Notes under the pieces: generated by a model
Database searches by the model: none
The model's input: the letters and a program-made list of their open reading frames with translations, nothing else
Told to the model about the DNA's origin: nothing
Made by a program: the position numbers and the translations under genes
From: Hymenobacter arizonensis
GTDB taxonomy: Bacteria > Bacteroidota > Bacteroidia > Cytophagales > Hymenobacteraceae
Assembly: GCF_900115775.1 (NCBI RefSeq)
Contig: NZ_FOXS01000002.1
Coordinates: 124,001-188,000 of the forward strand
Length of the DNA: 64,000 nucleotides
Direction: 5' to 3'
Part shown: positions 27,054 through 34,826 of the stretch, one piece after another
Layout of the letters: the number at the start of each line of letters is the position of its first letter
Numbering within the stretch: position 1 is the stretch's first letter

Positions 27054-28265
27054 ATGGAATACCCTTTGCCCGAAGCGGCCAGGCGCTACGTGGCCGCGCA
27101 TCTGCACGACGACCCCGCCCACCTGGCCCTTCAAGCCCGCCGCCACCCCGGCCTGCCCGTTCCCGAGCTGGTACGCCAAATTCAGGCCCGCCAAAAGGCC
27201 CGCACCAAGCTGCCCGAATGGGCCGACAACCCCGAGCTGATTTTCCCCCCGGCTTTATCCGTCGAGCAAGCATCGTCGGCCCGCACCGCCGCTTTCAAGG
27301 CGAACCTGGTTGACGGCGAACGGCTGGCCGACCTCACCGGCGGTTTCGGGGCCGACACGGCCCATTTTGCCGCCCGGGTGGGTCAGGTTGATTATGTGGA
27401 GCGCGACCCCAAGTTGGCTGCTATTGTCACCTACAACCTGGCGCAGTTGGGCGTACACAATGTGGCGGTGCATGCCGAAGACGCGCTGGCGTTTCTCAAA
27501 AGCACCCCGCATCACTACGACTGGCTTTACCTCGACCCCGCCCGGCGCGATACGGCCGCCCGCAAAATCTTTTTACTGCGCGACTGCGAGCCCGATGTAG
27601 TGAAGTTGCTGCCCCTGCTGCTGCACAAAGCCGACAAGGTTCTTCTCAAGACCTCGCCCATGCTCGACATTGAGCACGCCGTCCAGGGCCTCGGCCACGT
27701 GCGCCGCCTGTGGGTGCTGGCCGTCGACAACGAGGTGAAGGAAGTGCTGTACGAGCTGGGCCAGGAGCCTGCCGTCGACCCCGAGCGCTACGCCATCAAC
27801 CTGCGCCGCGACGGCACGCAGCAGGAGTTTCGGCTCAACCGCGCCCGCGAAGCCCGGGCCACGCCCCGCTACGCCGAAGCCCAGCAGTTTCTCTACGAGC
27901 CCAATGCCGCCGTGCTCAAAGCGGGTGCCTTCCGTAGCATCGGCACCGCCTTTGAGCTCTTGAAGCTGCATCAGCACAGCCACCTCTATACTTCCGACGT
28001 GCTACGGGCCGATTTCCCGGGGCGCATCTTTCGGGTGCGGGCCGTAGAAAAAGCCGACGGCGCTGCGCTCAAAGCCTACCTGGGCCCCGAGGCCAGGGCG
28101 CACGTTACCACGCGCAACTTCCCCGAATCGGTGGCTGACTTCCGGCGCCACACGGGCATCCGCGAGGGAGGCGAGCTTTACCTCTTCGCTACTACCGACC
28201 TGCGGGGCCGCCCGGTGGTGCTGGTGTGCGAAAAGATGCAAGCGCCGGTGATAGGCATTGCTTAA
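27054..28265 (+). CDS. class I SAM methyltransferase, THUMP-like
   Basis: A 403-residue protein with a SAM-dependent methyltransferase core. Motif I is DLTGGFGADTAHFA near residue 95, followed by VDYVERDPKLAAI and the catalytic-type motif YDWLYLDPARRD near 160. The C-terminal 110 residues match the THUMP-like domain found in this Bacteroidota family (AVLKAGAFRSIGTAFELLKLHQHSHLYTS). RNA methylation is likely, but the target is unknown. ATG 27054 is the first start outside the previous gene. The N-terminal 70 residues are helical and charged. Confidence 0.85.
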   Translation: MEYPLPEAARRYVAAHLHDDPAHLALQARRHPGLPVPELVRQIQARQKARTKLPEWADNPELIFPPALSVEQASSARTAAFKANLVDGERLADLTGGFGADTAHFAARVGQVDYVERDPKLAAIVTYNLAQLGVHNVAVHAEDALAFLKSTPHHYDWLYLDPARRDTAARKIFLLRDCEPDVVKLLPLLLHKADKVLLKTSPMLDIEHAVQGLGHVRRLWVLAVDNEVKEVLYELGQEPAVDPERYAINLRRDGTQQEFRLNRAREARATPRYAEAQQFLYEPNAAVLKAGAFRSIGTAFELLKLHQHSHLYTSDVLRADFPGRIFRVRAVEKADGAALKAYLGPEARAHVTTRNFPESVADFRRHTGIREGGELYLFATTDLRGRPVVLVCEKMQAPVIGIA

Positions 28266-28293
28266 ACTTAGTTTCGGATAAATGCTTTGTGTA

Positions 28294-28323
28294 AAAGGGG
28301 CCTGCTTTAGCGCAGGTCTCTTT
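28294..28323 (+). terminator. terminator of methyltransferase gene
   Basis: A 12-bp stem with two G-T pairs (28294-28305 with 28312-28323) and a six-base loop lies 28 bases after the stop. Confidence 0.65.
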
Positions 28324-28339
28324 CATTAACCCTCGTGCA

Positions 28340-29074
28340 ATGCGATTTACAGATAAAGTGTGCCTGGTTACGGGCGGAACCTCCGGCATTGGCCGTGCTA
28401 CCTGCGTGCGACTAGGCGCAGAAGGAGCCACGGTAGTGGCACTGGGGCGCGACCCAGCCGATGGCGCCGAGACCGTCGACATCATCACCAAGAACGGCGG
28501 CAAGGCCATTTTCCTGGCCTGTGACCTGGCCGATTCCCAGGCAATAGCCGATACCGTGCACGAAGTAATAACCAAGTACCACCGGGTAGACGTGCTGGTG
28601 TGCGACGCCGCCATGATGACCTTTGAGCCACTCGCAGACCTACCGCTGGAAAAATGGGATACATTGATGCTGGTTAATCTTCGTTCGCTGGCGCAGCTCA
28701 CCCAACTGTGCTTGCCGCACATGCCAAAAGGCAGCGCTATTGTGGCCATCAGCTCCGTGCATGCCCACCAAACCACTGCCGGCGTGGTACCCTACGCCAC
28801 CAGCAAGGGCGCCATGGAAGCGTTTGTAAGGGGAATGAGCCGCGAACTCGACTTTCGGAAAACCCGCATCAACGCCGTAGCACCTGGCGCCGTGGACACT
28901 CCCATGCTCTGGAACAACCCCAATGTGAAAAACGGCAACGAAACCATTGACAAAGCAACAGTAGGCAAACCCGAAGAATTGGCTGCAGCTATTGCCTTCA
29001 TGGCCTCTCATGAAGCCAGTTTCATTCACGGCACCACGCTTACTGTAGACGGCGGTCGCCTGGCCCAACTATAG
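28340..29074 (+). CDS. SDR family oxidoreductase
   Basis: A 244-residue classical short-chain dehydrogenase. The NAD(P)-binding TGGTSGIG is at 11-18, the catalytic Ser is in AISSVHA near 138, and Tyr152 and Lys156 are in YATSK. The C-terminal FIHGTTLTVDGGRLAQL is typical. The usual NNAG motif is replaced by CDAA near residue 88, a small deviation. The substrate is unknown; similar proteins reduce 3-oxoacyl groups, sugars or xenobiotic ketones. It stands alone between the methyltransferase and metK. Confidence 0.92.
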   Translation: MRFTDKVCLVTGGTSGIGRATCVRLGAEGATVVALGRDPADGAETVDIITKNGGKAIFLACDLADSQAIADTVHEVITKYHRVDVLVCDAAMMTFEPLADLPLEKWDTLMLVNLRSLAQLTQLCLPHMPKGSAIVAISSVHAHQTTAGVVPYATSKGAMEAFVRGMSRELDFRKTRINAVAPGAVDTPMLWNNPNVKNGNETIDKATVGKPEELAAAIAFMASHEASFIHGTTLTVDGGRLAQL

Positions 29075-29183
29075 CCGATTTTTTGTCCTAAAATTTATTC
29101 TTGCGCAGGGTTGGCAATGGTTGCCCTTGAACGTTACGAGGTTCTCTCATCGCATTTGCAGTGGTTGGTAGCTTGTATTTCCG

Positions 29184-29191
29184 TAGTTTTG
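29184..29191 (+). promoter_or_regulatory. -7 promoter box for metK
   Basis: TAGTTTTG matches TAnnTTTG. A TTG 16 bases before it could be a -33 element with short spacing. The leader to ATG 29265 would be about 70 bases and pyrimidine-rich. I see no SAM-I or SAM-II riboswitch core in it. Confidence 0.45.
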
Positions 29192-29264
29192 CAGCGCAAC
29201 CCCCTATCCAATACGGCTCGGGCGGCTGCCATTCTCTTTTCTCTTTGCACTTTTCGCGCTTTCA

Positions 29265-30527
29265 ATGCCCTATCTGTTCACTTCCGAATCGGTTTCGGAA
29301 GGCCATCCCGATAAAGTCGCTGACCAGATTTCCGACGCCATCCTCGACGAGTACCTCCGCCAGGACCCTACCGCCAAAGTTGCCTGTGAGACCCTTGTAA
29401 CGACGGACTTCGCCCTTGTTGCCGGCGAAATAAAGTCTACTGCTCACGTTGATGCCGAGCCGATTATTCGCGAAACCATCCGCCGCATCGGCTACGACAA
29501 GCCCGAATACCTGTTCAACGCCGAAACCTGTGAGGTGATGAACCGCCTGCACGAGCAGTCGCCGGATATCAACCAGGGCGTGGAACGCGCCAAGGACGAA
29601 GACCAGGGCGCCGGCGACCAGGGCATGATGTTCGGCTACGCCAGCCACGAAACGGCAAACTACATGCCGCTGGCCCTGGACCTGTCGCACCGTCTGCTGC
29701 AGGAGCTGGCGGCCATCCGCCGCGAAGGCCGCGACATGACCTACCTGCGCCCCGACGCCAAAAGCCAGGTCACGATTCGCTACTCCGACGACCACCGTCC
29801 CGAAGCCATCGACACCATCGTTATCAGCACCCAGCACGACGAGTTCGACGCCTCGGAGAATGTGATGCTCGACCAGATTAAAGCCGATGTGCTTTCCATC
29901 CTCATCCCCCGCGTGAAAGCCGGGCTGAGCGCCGATGCCCAGGGCCTGTTCACTGACCAGATTATCTACCATATCAACCCTACTGGCAAGTTTGTCATCG
30001 GCGGTCCCCACGGCGACTCCGGCCTCACTGGCCGCAAAATCATTGTGGATACCTACGGCGGCAAGGGTGCGCACGGCGGCGGAGCTTTCTCGGGCAAGGA
30101 CTCTTCCAAAGTAGACCGCTCGGCGGCTTACGCAGCTCGCCACATTGCCAAAAACCTGGTGGCGGCCGGCGTAGCCGACCAGGTGCTGGTGCAAGTAGCC
30201 TACGCCATTGGCGTAGCGCAACCCGTGGGAGTATTCGTGACTACCTACGGCACCACCAAAGCCAAAGGCAGCACCGGAGCAACCCTCACCGATGGTGAAA
30301 TTGCTGAGAAGGTAAACAAGCTGTTTGACTTGCGTCCTTATGCCATTGTGCAGCGCTTCGGCCTGCAGAACCCCATTTTCGGCCAGACAGCAGCGTACGG
30401 CCACATGGGCCGTCAGCCCGGCACCGTACAAACCACCATGAAAGATGGCAGCGTAAAGACCTTCGAAACCTTTACCTGGGAGAAGTTGGATTACGTGCCT
30501 CAGATTAAAACTGAATTCGCCCTCTAA
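29265..30527 (+). CDS. metK: S-adenosylmethionine synthetase
   Basis: A 420-residue enzyme that makes SAM from methionine and ATP. The signature sequences are all present: [20 protein letters not shown] at the start, [12 protein letters not shown], and [22 protein letters not shown]. The length is close to the bacterial norm. It feeds methyl donors to the cycle closed by AhcY (24049). A promoter box lies at 29184-29191, and a palindromic terminator follows. Confidence 0.98.
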   Translation: MPYLFTSESVSEGHPDKVADQISDAILDEYLRQDPTAKVACETLVTTDFALVAGEIKSTAHVDAEPIIRETIRRIGYDKPEYLFNAETCEVMNRLHEQSPDINQGVERAKDEDQGAGDQGMMFGYASHETANYMPLALDLSHRLLQELAAIRREGRDMTYLRPDAKSQVTIRYSDDHRPEAIDTIVISTQHDEFDASENVMLDQIKADVLSILIPRVKAGLSADAQGLFTDQIIYHINPTGKFVIGGPHGDSGLTGRKIIVDTYGGKGAHGGGAFSGKDSSKVDRSAAYAARHIAKNLVAAGVADQVLVQVAYAIGVAQPVGVFVTTYGTTKAKGSTGATLTDGEIAEKVNKLFDLRPYAIVQRFGLQNPIFGQTAAYGHMGRQPGTVQTTMKDGSVKTFETFTWEKLDYVPQIKTEFAL

Positions 30528-30558
30528 GCCGCGCTTCGGTCTAGACCGGAAAGATTGA

Positions 30559-30596
30559 AAAAGGCCCCGTTTGCTTCGAAGCAAACGGGGCCTTTT
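30559..30596. terminator. bidirectional terminator
   Basis: A continuous 38-base perfect palindrome centred on TTCGAA with A-run and T-run ends. It lies between metK and convergent hpf. Confidence 0.87.
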
Positions 30597-30624
30597 CTAT
30601 TACTATGCTCTAGCGTGATGCACG

Positions 30625-30930
30625 CTACACTTTGTAGCTGAGGGTCTTCTCTTTGTACCGGGTAATCTGGCGACGCAGGCTCTCGGCGGCGGCATCGGCG
30701 GCGGCTTCAAACGAAGCGGCATCTTCTTGGCTGAAGAGCGTACTGCCGGGCACAAGCAGCTTTATTTCCACGGTTTTGTTGTCAATTCCATCCTTGTTAT
30801 TGAGGCGCATAATAACCTCGCCACCGGTTACCTTATCATAAAAAGTCTCGAGCTTATTGAGTCGTTGCTGCACGAAGTCAAGCAATTTTTTGTCGGCGTC
30901 GAAGTGCACCGAATGCATCTGTACTTTCAT
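30625..30930 (-). CDS. hpf: ribosome hibernation-promoting factor, short form
   Basis: A 101-residue HPF/RaiA-family protein that binds the small ribosomal subunit in slow growth. It reads KVQMHSVHFDADKKLLDFVQQRLNKLETFYD and continues with VEIKLLVPGSTLFSQEDAASFEAAADAAAESLRRQI. These give the beta-alpha-beta-beta-beta-alpha fold of the family. It lacks the C-terminal dimerisation domain of the long form. It lies just after xerC with 36 bases between them, in an rpsU-xerC-hpf order that is common in Bacteroidota. Confidence 0.94.
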   Translation of the reverse strand: MKVQMHSVHFDADKKLLDFVQQRLNKLETFYDKVTGGEVIMRLNNKDGIDNKTVEIKLLVPGSTLFSQEDAASFEAAADAAAESLRRQITRYKEKTLSYKV

Positions 30931-30966
30931 AAAGCAGTTGGTTAAAAGGTAAAAGGATAAACAAAA

Positions 30967-31845
30967 TCAAGCCCGTGGGTGGGCCTGTTCAAATACGGAT
31001 TTCAGCCTGTCGACGGACAGGTGCGTGTACACCTGCGTAGCTGCCAAGCTGGCGTGGCCCAACAGCTCTTTAATGGAGTTGAGGTCGGCTCCTTTGCCCA
31101 GCAAATGCGTTGCAAATGCATGGCGCAGGGCGTGAGGGTGTTGCTGAGCTTTCGAGGTGGTAATCTGGCTTAGGTAGCGCTGCACCGTCCGGTACACAAA
31201 TTTCTCATACATGGGCTCGCCTTTGTCGGTAAGCAACAGGGGGCCCGCCGTGGCACCAAACTCCTGCGCCCGCTGCAATTGGTACTGTTCTATCACCAGC
31301 TTCAGCGAAGGATTCAGTGGGACAAGACGTTGCTTATTGCCCTTGCCGGTGACGCGCACCGTGCCAGCGCCCAAGCTCACGTCTTCTGCATGAATGCCAA
31401 TGAGCTCTGATAAACGAATGCCGGTACCATACAGCATTTCCAACACCAGCTGGTCGCGCCGGCCGGCAAAGTCGTCCCCAAACTCAAAGGAGTTTAACAG
31501 CCCATTCAGTGCTTCCTCGGGCACAAACTCGGGCAGCTTCTTGGCCATTTTCGGCGCCTTGATGCGCAGCATGGGGTTAGCTGCGATGCTTCCGGTGCGC
31601 AACAAAAACTTGTAGTAGGAGCGCAGGCAAGCCACTTTGCGGTTCACGGTACGCGGGTCCAGGTTTTGCTCCATCAGCTCCACCACCCAACCGCGAATCA
31701 GCGGGTGCGTGGCCTGCGCCGGGTCGGTCAGCTCAAAGGCCGACTTCAGATAAGCTGCAAACTGCCCCAGGTCCGTTTGATAGGAAGTCACTGTGTGCGG
31801 ACTGTAGCGCCGCTCAAAGCGTAAGTAATCAAAAAAAGCATCCAT
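30967..31845 (-). CDS. xerC: tyrosine recombinase XerC/XerD type
   Basis: A 292-residue site-specific recombinase. The N-terminal SAM-like domain starts YLRFERRYSPHTVTSYQTDL. The catalytic residues are visible: Arg144 in GTGIRLSE, a Lys in VTGKGNK, His238 and Arg241 in HALRHAFATHLLG, His264 in LLGHASL and the nucleophile Tyr273 in TQVYTHLS. The length and chromosomal setting (rpsU-xerC-hpf) fit the housekeeping enzyme for chromosome dimer resolution rather than a mobile-element integrase. Whether it is XerC or XerD cannot be decided. Confidence 0.92.
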   Translation of the reverse strand: MDAFFDYLRFERRYSPHTVTSYQTDLGQFAAYLKSAFELTDPAQATHPLIRGWVVELMEQNLDPRTVNRKVACLRSYYKFLLRTGSIAANPMLRIKAPKMAKKLPEFVPEEALNGLLNSFEFGDDFAGRRDQLVLEMLYGTGIRLSELIGIHAEDVSLGAGTVRVTGKGNKQRLVPLNPSLKLVIEQYQLQRAQEFGATAGPLLLTDKGEPMYEKFVYRTVQRYLSQITTSKAQQHPHALRHAFATHLLGKGADLNSIKELLGHASLAATQVYTHLSVDRLKSVFEQAHPRA

Positions 31846-31936
31846 ACCAACACCAAAAATGCCCAGCGTTCGGGCCGGGCATCCAATGTACTAGTTTTTT
31901 ATTTTCCAGCAAATAAACCACTGCTGTATGGACGCG

Positions 31937-31980
31937 AAAAAACCGGCCGGCTTGCTTATAAAGCAAACCAGCCGGTTTTT
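31937..31980 (-). terminator. terminator of rpsU
   Basis: A stem of about 20 bp with two G-T-type mismatches joins AAAACCGGC...GCTTGCTT with its complement, ending in a T-run on either strand. It lies 30 bases after the rpsU stop. Confidence 0.75.
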
Positions 31981-32009
31981 ACAATACTAACGGTACCCGA
32001 AGTTTCGGA

Positions 32010-32204
32010 CTATTCGTTGGGCTGACCGTAGGTGGCGAGCTTGTAAACAGCCTTCTGCTTCATTTTACGCTCCGTGATGCTGGGCTTCTGGAAGAAGGTA
32101 CGGCGACGCAGCTCTTTCAGCACGCCAGTGCGCTCAAACTTCTTTTTAAAGCGCTTCAGGGCGCGGTCAACCGATTCGTTGTCTTTGATTTGAATGATAA
32201 TCAT
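32010..32204 (-). CDS. rpsU: 30S ribosomal protein bS21
   Basis: A 64-residue basic protein that reads MIIIQIKDNESVDRALKRFK and continues KKFERTGVLKELRRRTFFQKPS. It is typical of bS21 in length and sequence. In Bacteroidota bS21 has been linked to binding of the 3' end of 16S rRNA and hence to the absence of Shine-Dalgarno use (published for the phylum). A -7 promoter box lies at 32255-32262 and a terminator follows the gene. Confidence 0.97.
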   Translation of the reverse strand: MIIIQIKDNESVDRALKRFKKKFERTGVLKELRRRTFFQKPSITERKMKQKAVYKLATYGQPNE

Positions 32205-32254
32205 ATCAGGGAATGAGGGAGATTTTCAGGAGGGGAGCCGAGTAAATCGGGCCG

Positions 32255-32262
32255 CAAAGATA
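32255..32262 (-). promoter_or_regulatory. -7 promoter box for rpsU
   Basis: On the minus strand this reads TATCTTTG, matching TAnnTTTG, about 50 bases before the rpsU ATG at 32204. Confidence 0.55.
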
Positions 32263-32305
32263 AGTAGAAAAGTTTAAGATTCCGAACACTCTAACTATTT
32301 AAGAA

Positions 32306-32432
32306 CGTCATGCTGAGCGGAGTCAATGACTTTCTAGAGCTTTGCCGACACAGCGCCTGCCCTGATGAGGCACGGAGCATTTTACCACTGAAGAAGAGTT
32401 AACCCTTGCGTTGGTAAATGGCTTCGTGCCTC
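32306..32432. repeat. degenerate palindromic repeat region
   Basis: A half-element GTCATGCTGAGCGGAGTC near 32306 resembles the core of the inverted repeat at 9864. It is followed by an imperfect 21-bp inverted repeat, GAGGCACGGAGC... at 32367-32387 with 32412-32432 (three mismatches). The stretch is non-coding and lies between convergent-facing ends of rpsU's upstream region and the acyl-CoA dehydrogenase stop. Confidence 0.55.
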
Positions 32433-32444
32433 AGCTATGCAAGG

Positions 32445-33590
32445 TTACTTCAGCAATGCTCGGGCGATTACCAGCTTCTGAATTTCGCTAGTGCCTTCGC
32501 CGATGGTGCACAACTTAGCATCGCGGTAGTATTTCTCTGCCGGATAGTCTTTGGTGTAGCCATAACCACCGAAAATCTGGACACCCTCGTTGGCAACGCG
32601 TACACATACTTCGGACGCGTAGAGCTTAGCCATTGCCGATTCCAGGTTCACGTTCAAGCCACGGTCCTTCATGTCGGCGGCCCGGTACGTGAGTTGGCTT
32701 GCCGCCTCAATTTCGGTGGCCATGTCTGCTAGTTTGAAGGCAATCCCCTGAAAGCTGCTGATGGGCTGATTGAATTGGTAGCGCTCTTTGCTGTACTGCG
32801 TGGCAGCTTCGAAAGCACCCTGAGCAATGCCCAGGCTCAAGGCCGCGATGCTGATGCGGCCGCCGTCGAGCACCTTCAACGACTGCACAAAGCCGTCGCC
32901 CACCTTGCCAATCACGTTCTCCTTAGGCACTTTGCAGTCGGTAAAAATCAACTCGGTGGTCTCCGAAGCCCGCATGCCGAGCTTATCTTCCTTGCGGCCG
33001 GCTTCAAAGCCCGGCGTGCCGCGCTCAATAATGAAAGCCGTCATGCCGTGCGAGTCGCCAACTTCGCCGGTGCGCACAATAACCACGGCCACGTTGCCAG
33101 ATTTGCCGTGCGTAATGAAGTTTTTCGCGCCGTTAATAATATAATAATCCCCGCTCTCATCGAGCACGGCTGTGGTGCGCATGTTGCCAGCGTCGGAGCC
33201 GGTATTCGGCTCGGTAAGGCCCCAGGCACCAATCCATTCGCCCGAAGCAAGCTTGGGCAGGTACTTCTGCTTTTGCTCTTCGGAAGCATGTTGCAGGATG
33301 TGGCCAGTGCATAGCGAGTTGTGCGCCGCCATGCTCAGGCCAATGCTGCCGTCAATCTTGGCTAGCTCGGCAATGGCTGTCACGTACTCCATGTAGCCAA
33401 AGCCAGAACCGCCGTACTGCTGGGGTACTAGCACGCCCATAAGGCCCAGTTCGCCGAGCTTGTGAAATACGTCGATGGGAAACTCCTGGCTCTCATCCCA
33501 TTTCATCATATTGGGCTTGATGTGCTGGGCGCCAAAATCGCGCACCATTTGCGCAATCATGGTTTGGTTTTCAGTGGCTACGGCTTCCAT
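32445..33590 (-). CDS. acyl-CoA dehydrogenase
   Basis: A 381-residue FAD enzyme of the short/butyryl-chain acyl-CoA dehydrogenase family. It has [23 protein letters not shown], the FAD-binding [14 protein letters not shown] and the catalytic Glu in [12 protein letters not shown], then [18 protein letters not shown]. The length is standard. It introduces a trans-2 double bond into acyl-CoA, passing electrons to ETF, and is probably part of fatty-acid or branched-chain amino-acid breakdown. No other beta-oxidation genes adjoin it. Confidence 0.95.
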   Translation of the reverse strand: MEAVATENQTMIAQMVRDFGAQHIKPNMMKWDESQEFPIDVFHKLGELGLMGVLVPQQYGGSGFGYMEYVTAIAELAKIDGSIGLSMAAHNSLCTGHILQHASEEQKQKYLPKLASGEWIGAWGLTEPNTGSDAGNMRTTAVLDESGDYYIINGAKNFITHGKSGNVAVVIVRTGEVGDSHGMTAFIIERGTPGFEAGRKEDKLGMRASETTELIFTDCKVPKENVIGKVGDGFVQSLKVLDGGRISIAALSLGIAQGAFEAATQYSKERYQFNQPISSFQGIAFKLADMATEIEAASQLTYRAADMKDRGLNVNLESAMAKLYASEVCVRVANEGVQIFGGYGYTKDYPAEKYYRDAKLCTIGEGTSEIQKLVIARALLK

Positions 33591-33729
33591 GTAGGGGTTA
33601 ATAGTGGTGGGATTTGAGAAAAGTAGAGTGAAGTATGACCATAACCACTAACTGTTGGTTTTGGCTCCGCGAAAGTACGATTTAAGCAGTTGAAAAGACA
33701 GGAGGGCTGCCCTTCGTAACAAGCTGTAG

Positions 33730-33760
33730 TTGAATGGGCACGCCAAAAGAGTTACTTTTG
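33730..33760 (+). promoter_or_regulatory. Bacteroidota-type promoter of polysaccharide module
   Basis: TTG at 33730-33732 and TACTTTTG at 33753-33760 fit the -33/-7 pattern with 20 bases between. The leader to ATG 33837 would be about 70 bases. Confidence 0.6.
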
Positions 33761-33836
33761 AGGCTTTTTGAAGAGAATATGGCTTGCAAGGTCATTTTTT
33801 CATTTTTTCTATTCGCCCTTCTTCCAATTGGCCTTC

Positions 33837-34763
33837 ATGCCGACCTCCTTTCTTCGTAGCCTTGGGCGGCTGTGGCTGCTAGCGCTGCCCGCCATGCTGC
33901 TCTTTTCTTCGTGTGCCAGCACAAAGTATTATAATCAGCGCACCCTGTTTCGCCTTACCGACAGCCAGGGCAGGCAGTTGGACAGCACCAAATTACGCAT
34001 CGCAGTGAACCGCTCGGAACGTAATTATGTCATTCAACCCAATGACTTTTTGGAAGTACGGGTGAACACGAACAAAGGAGAACGTATCCTCGACCCTAAT
34101 GGAGAGTTGCAATTTGGCCAGCCTGCTGGTGGCATCCCAAGCCGTGGCGCGGCCCCGGCCGGGGCCGCGCGTGGCCCTGTTCGCAACACGGGCCAAGGCG
34201 CCGGCGCTTCATCGGGTGGCTCTGAGTTTTTGGTGCAGGCAGATGGCGTTGTGAAACTCCCAATGGTGAATATGGTGCGCGTGAGCGGACTGACCCTTTT
34301 GGAGGCTGACAGCGTGTTAGCAGGACTTTACAACGAGTTCTACAAAGAAGCCTTCGTGACCACTCGAGTGACCAACAATCGGGTAATTGTATTGGGAGCT
34401 ACTGGTGGCCAAGTTGTTGCTTTGACCAATGACAACATGAACCTCCTTGAAGTATTAGCATTGGCAGGTGGGGTAGACGGCAACGGTGGCGGTGGTGCTG
34501 GTTTATATCGCAACGGTGGCAGAGCCAACAACATTCGTATTATTCGGGGCAACTTGAAAAACCCTCGCGTTCAGCAAATTGATTTATCAACGCTGGACGG
34601 CATGCGTCGGGCCAATCTTCAAGTAGAGCCGAATGACATTGTCTATGTAGAGCCCATTCGCCGCCCACTTCTTGACGCATTAGTTGACATAGGCCCTATA
34701 ATTAGTTTATCGTCCATTTTACTTACTACTACGTTCTTTATTATCAGCCAAGTAAGAAGGTAA
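33837..34763 (+). CDS. polysaccharide export protein (Wza-like)
   Basis: A 308-residue outer-membrane lipoprotein of the Wza/BexD export family. The signal ends in LLFSSCAST, with Cys as lipobox. The Poly_export domain starts at YVIQPNDFLEVRVNTNKG, is interrupted by a 60-residue Gly/Ala/Pro-rich insert, and resumes with FLVQADGVVKLPMVNMVRVSGLTLLEADSVLAG. An SLBB-like domain follows (VIVLGATGGQVVALTNDNMNLLEVLALAGG). It ends with an uncharged segment, ISLSSILLTTTFFIISQ, as in Bacteroidota homologues. ATG 33837 gives the lipoprotein signal; an upstream TTG frame does not. It forms a set with the next two genes. Confidence 0.9.
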   Translation: MPTSFLRSLGRLWLLALPAMLLFSSCASTKYYNQRTLFRLTDSQGRQLDSTKLRIAVNRSERNYVIQPNDFLEVRVNTNKGERILDPNGELQFGQPAGGIPSRGAAPAGAARGPVRNTGQGAGASSGGSEFLVQADGVVKLPMVNMVRVSGLTLLEADSVLAGLYNEFYKEAFVTTRVTNNRVIVLGATGGQVVALTNDNMNLLEVLALAGGVDGNGGGGAGLYRNGGRANNIRIIRGNLKNPRVQQIDLSTLDGMRRANLQVEPNDIVYVEPIRRPLLDALVDIGPIISLSSILLTTTFFIISQVRR

Positions 34764-34804
34764 TATGCCTGTAGCATAAATACTCTTTAATTATTTATCT
34801 AGCC

Positions 34805-34812
34805 TAAATTTG
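34805..34812 (+). promoter_or_regulatory. -7 promoter box before Wzc-type kinase gene
   Basis: TAAATTTG matches TAnnTTTG and ends 14 bases before ATG 34827. It suggests a second, internal promoter in addition to read-through from 33730. No -33 TTG was found. Confidence 0.45.
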
Positions 34813-34826
34813 GCGCTATCACCACA

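Noticed and set aside
29075..29264. Possible SAM riboswitch upstream of metK
   Set aside because: The leader is pyrimidine-rich and I could not find SAM-I or SAM-II core sequences or a matching pseudoknot. A covariance-model scan would settle this.
30967..31845. Integrase of a mobile element
   Set aside because: The recombinase sits in the conserved rpsU-xerC-hpf order, with no tRNA gene, att-like repeats or cargo beside it.
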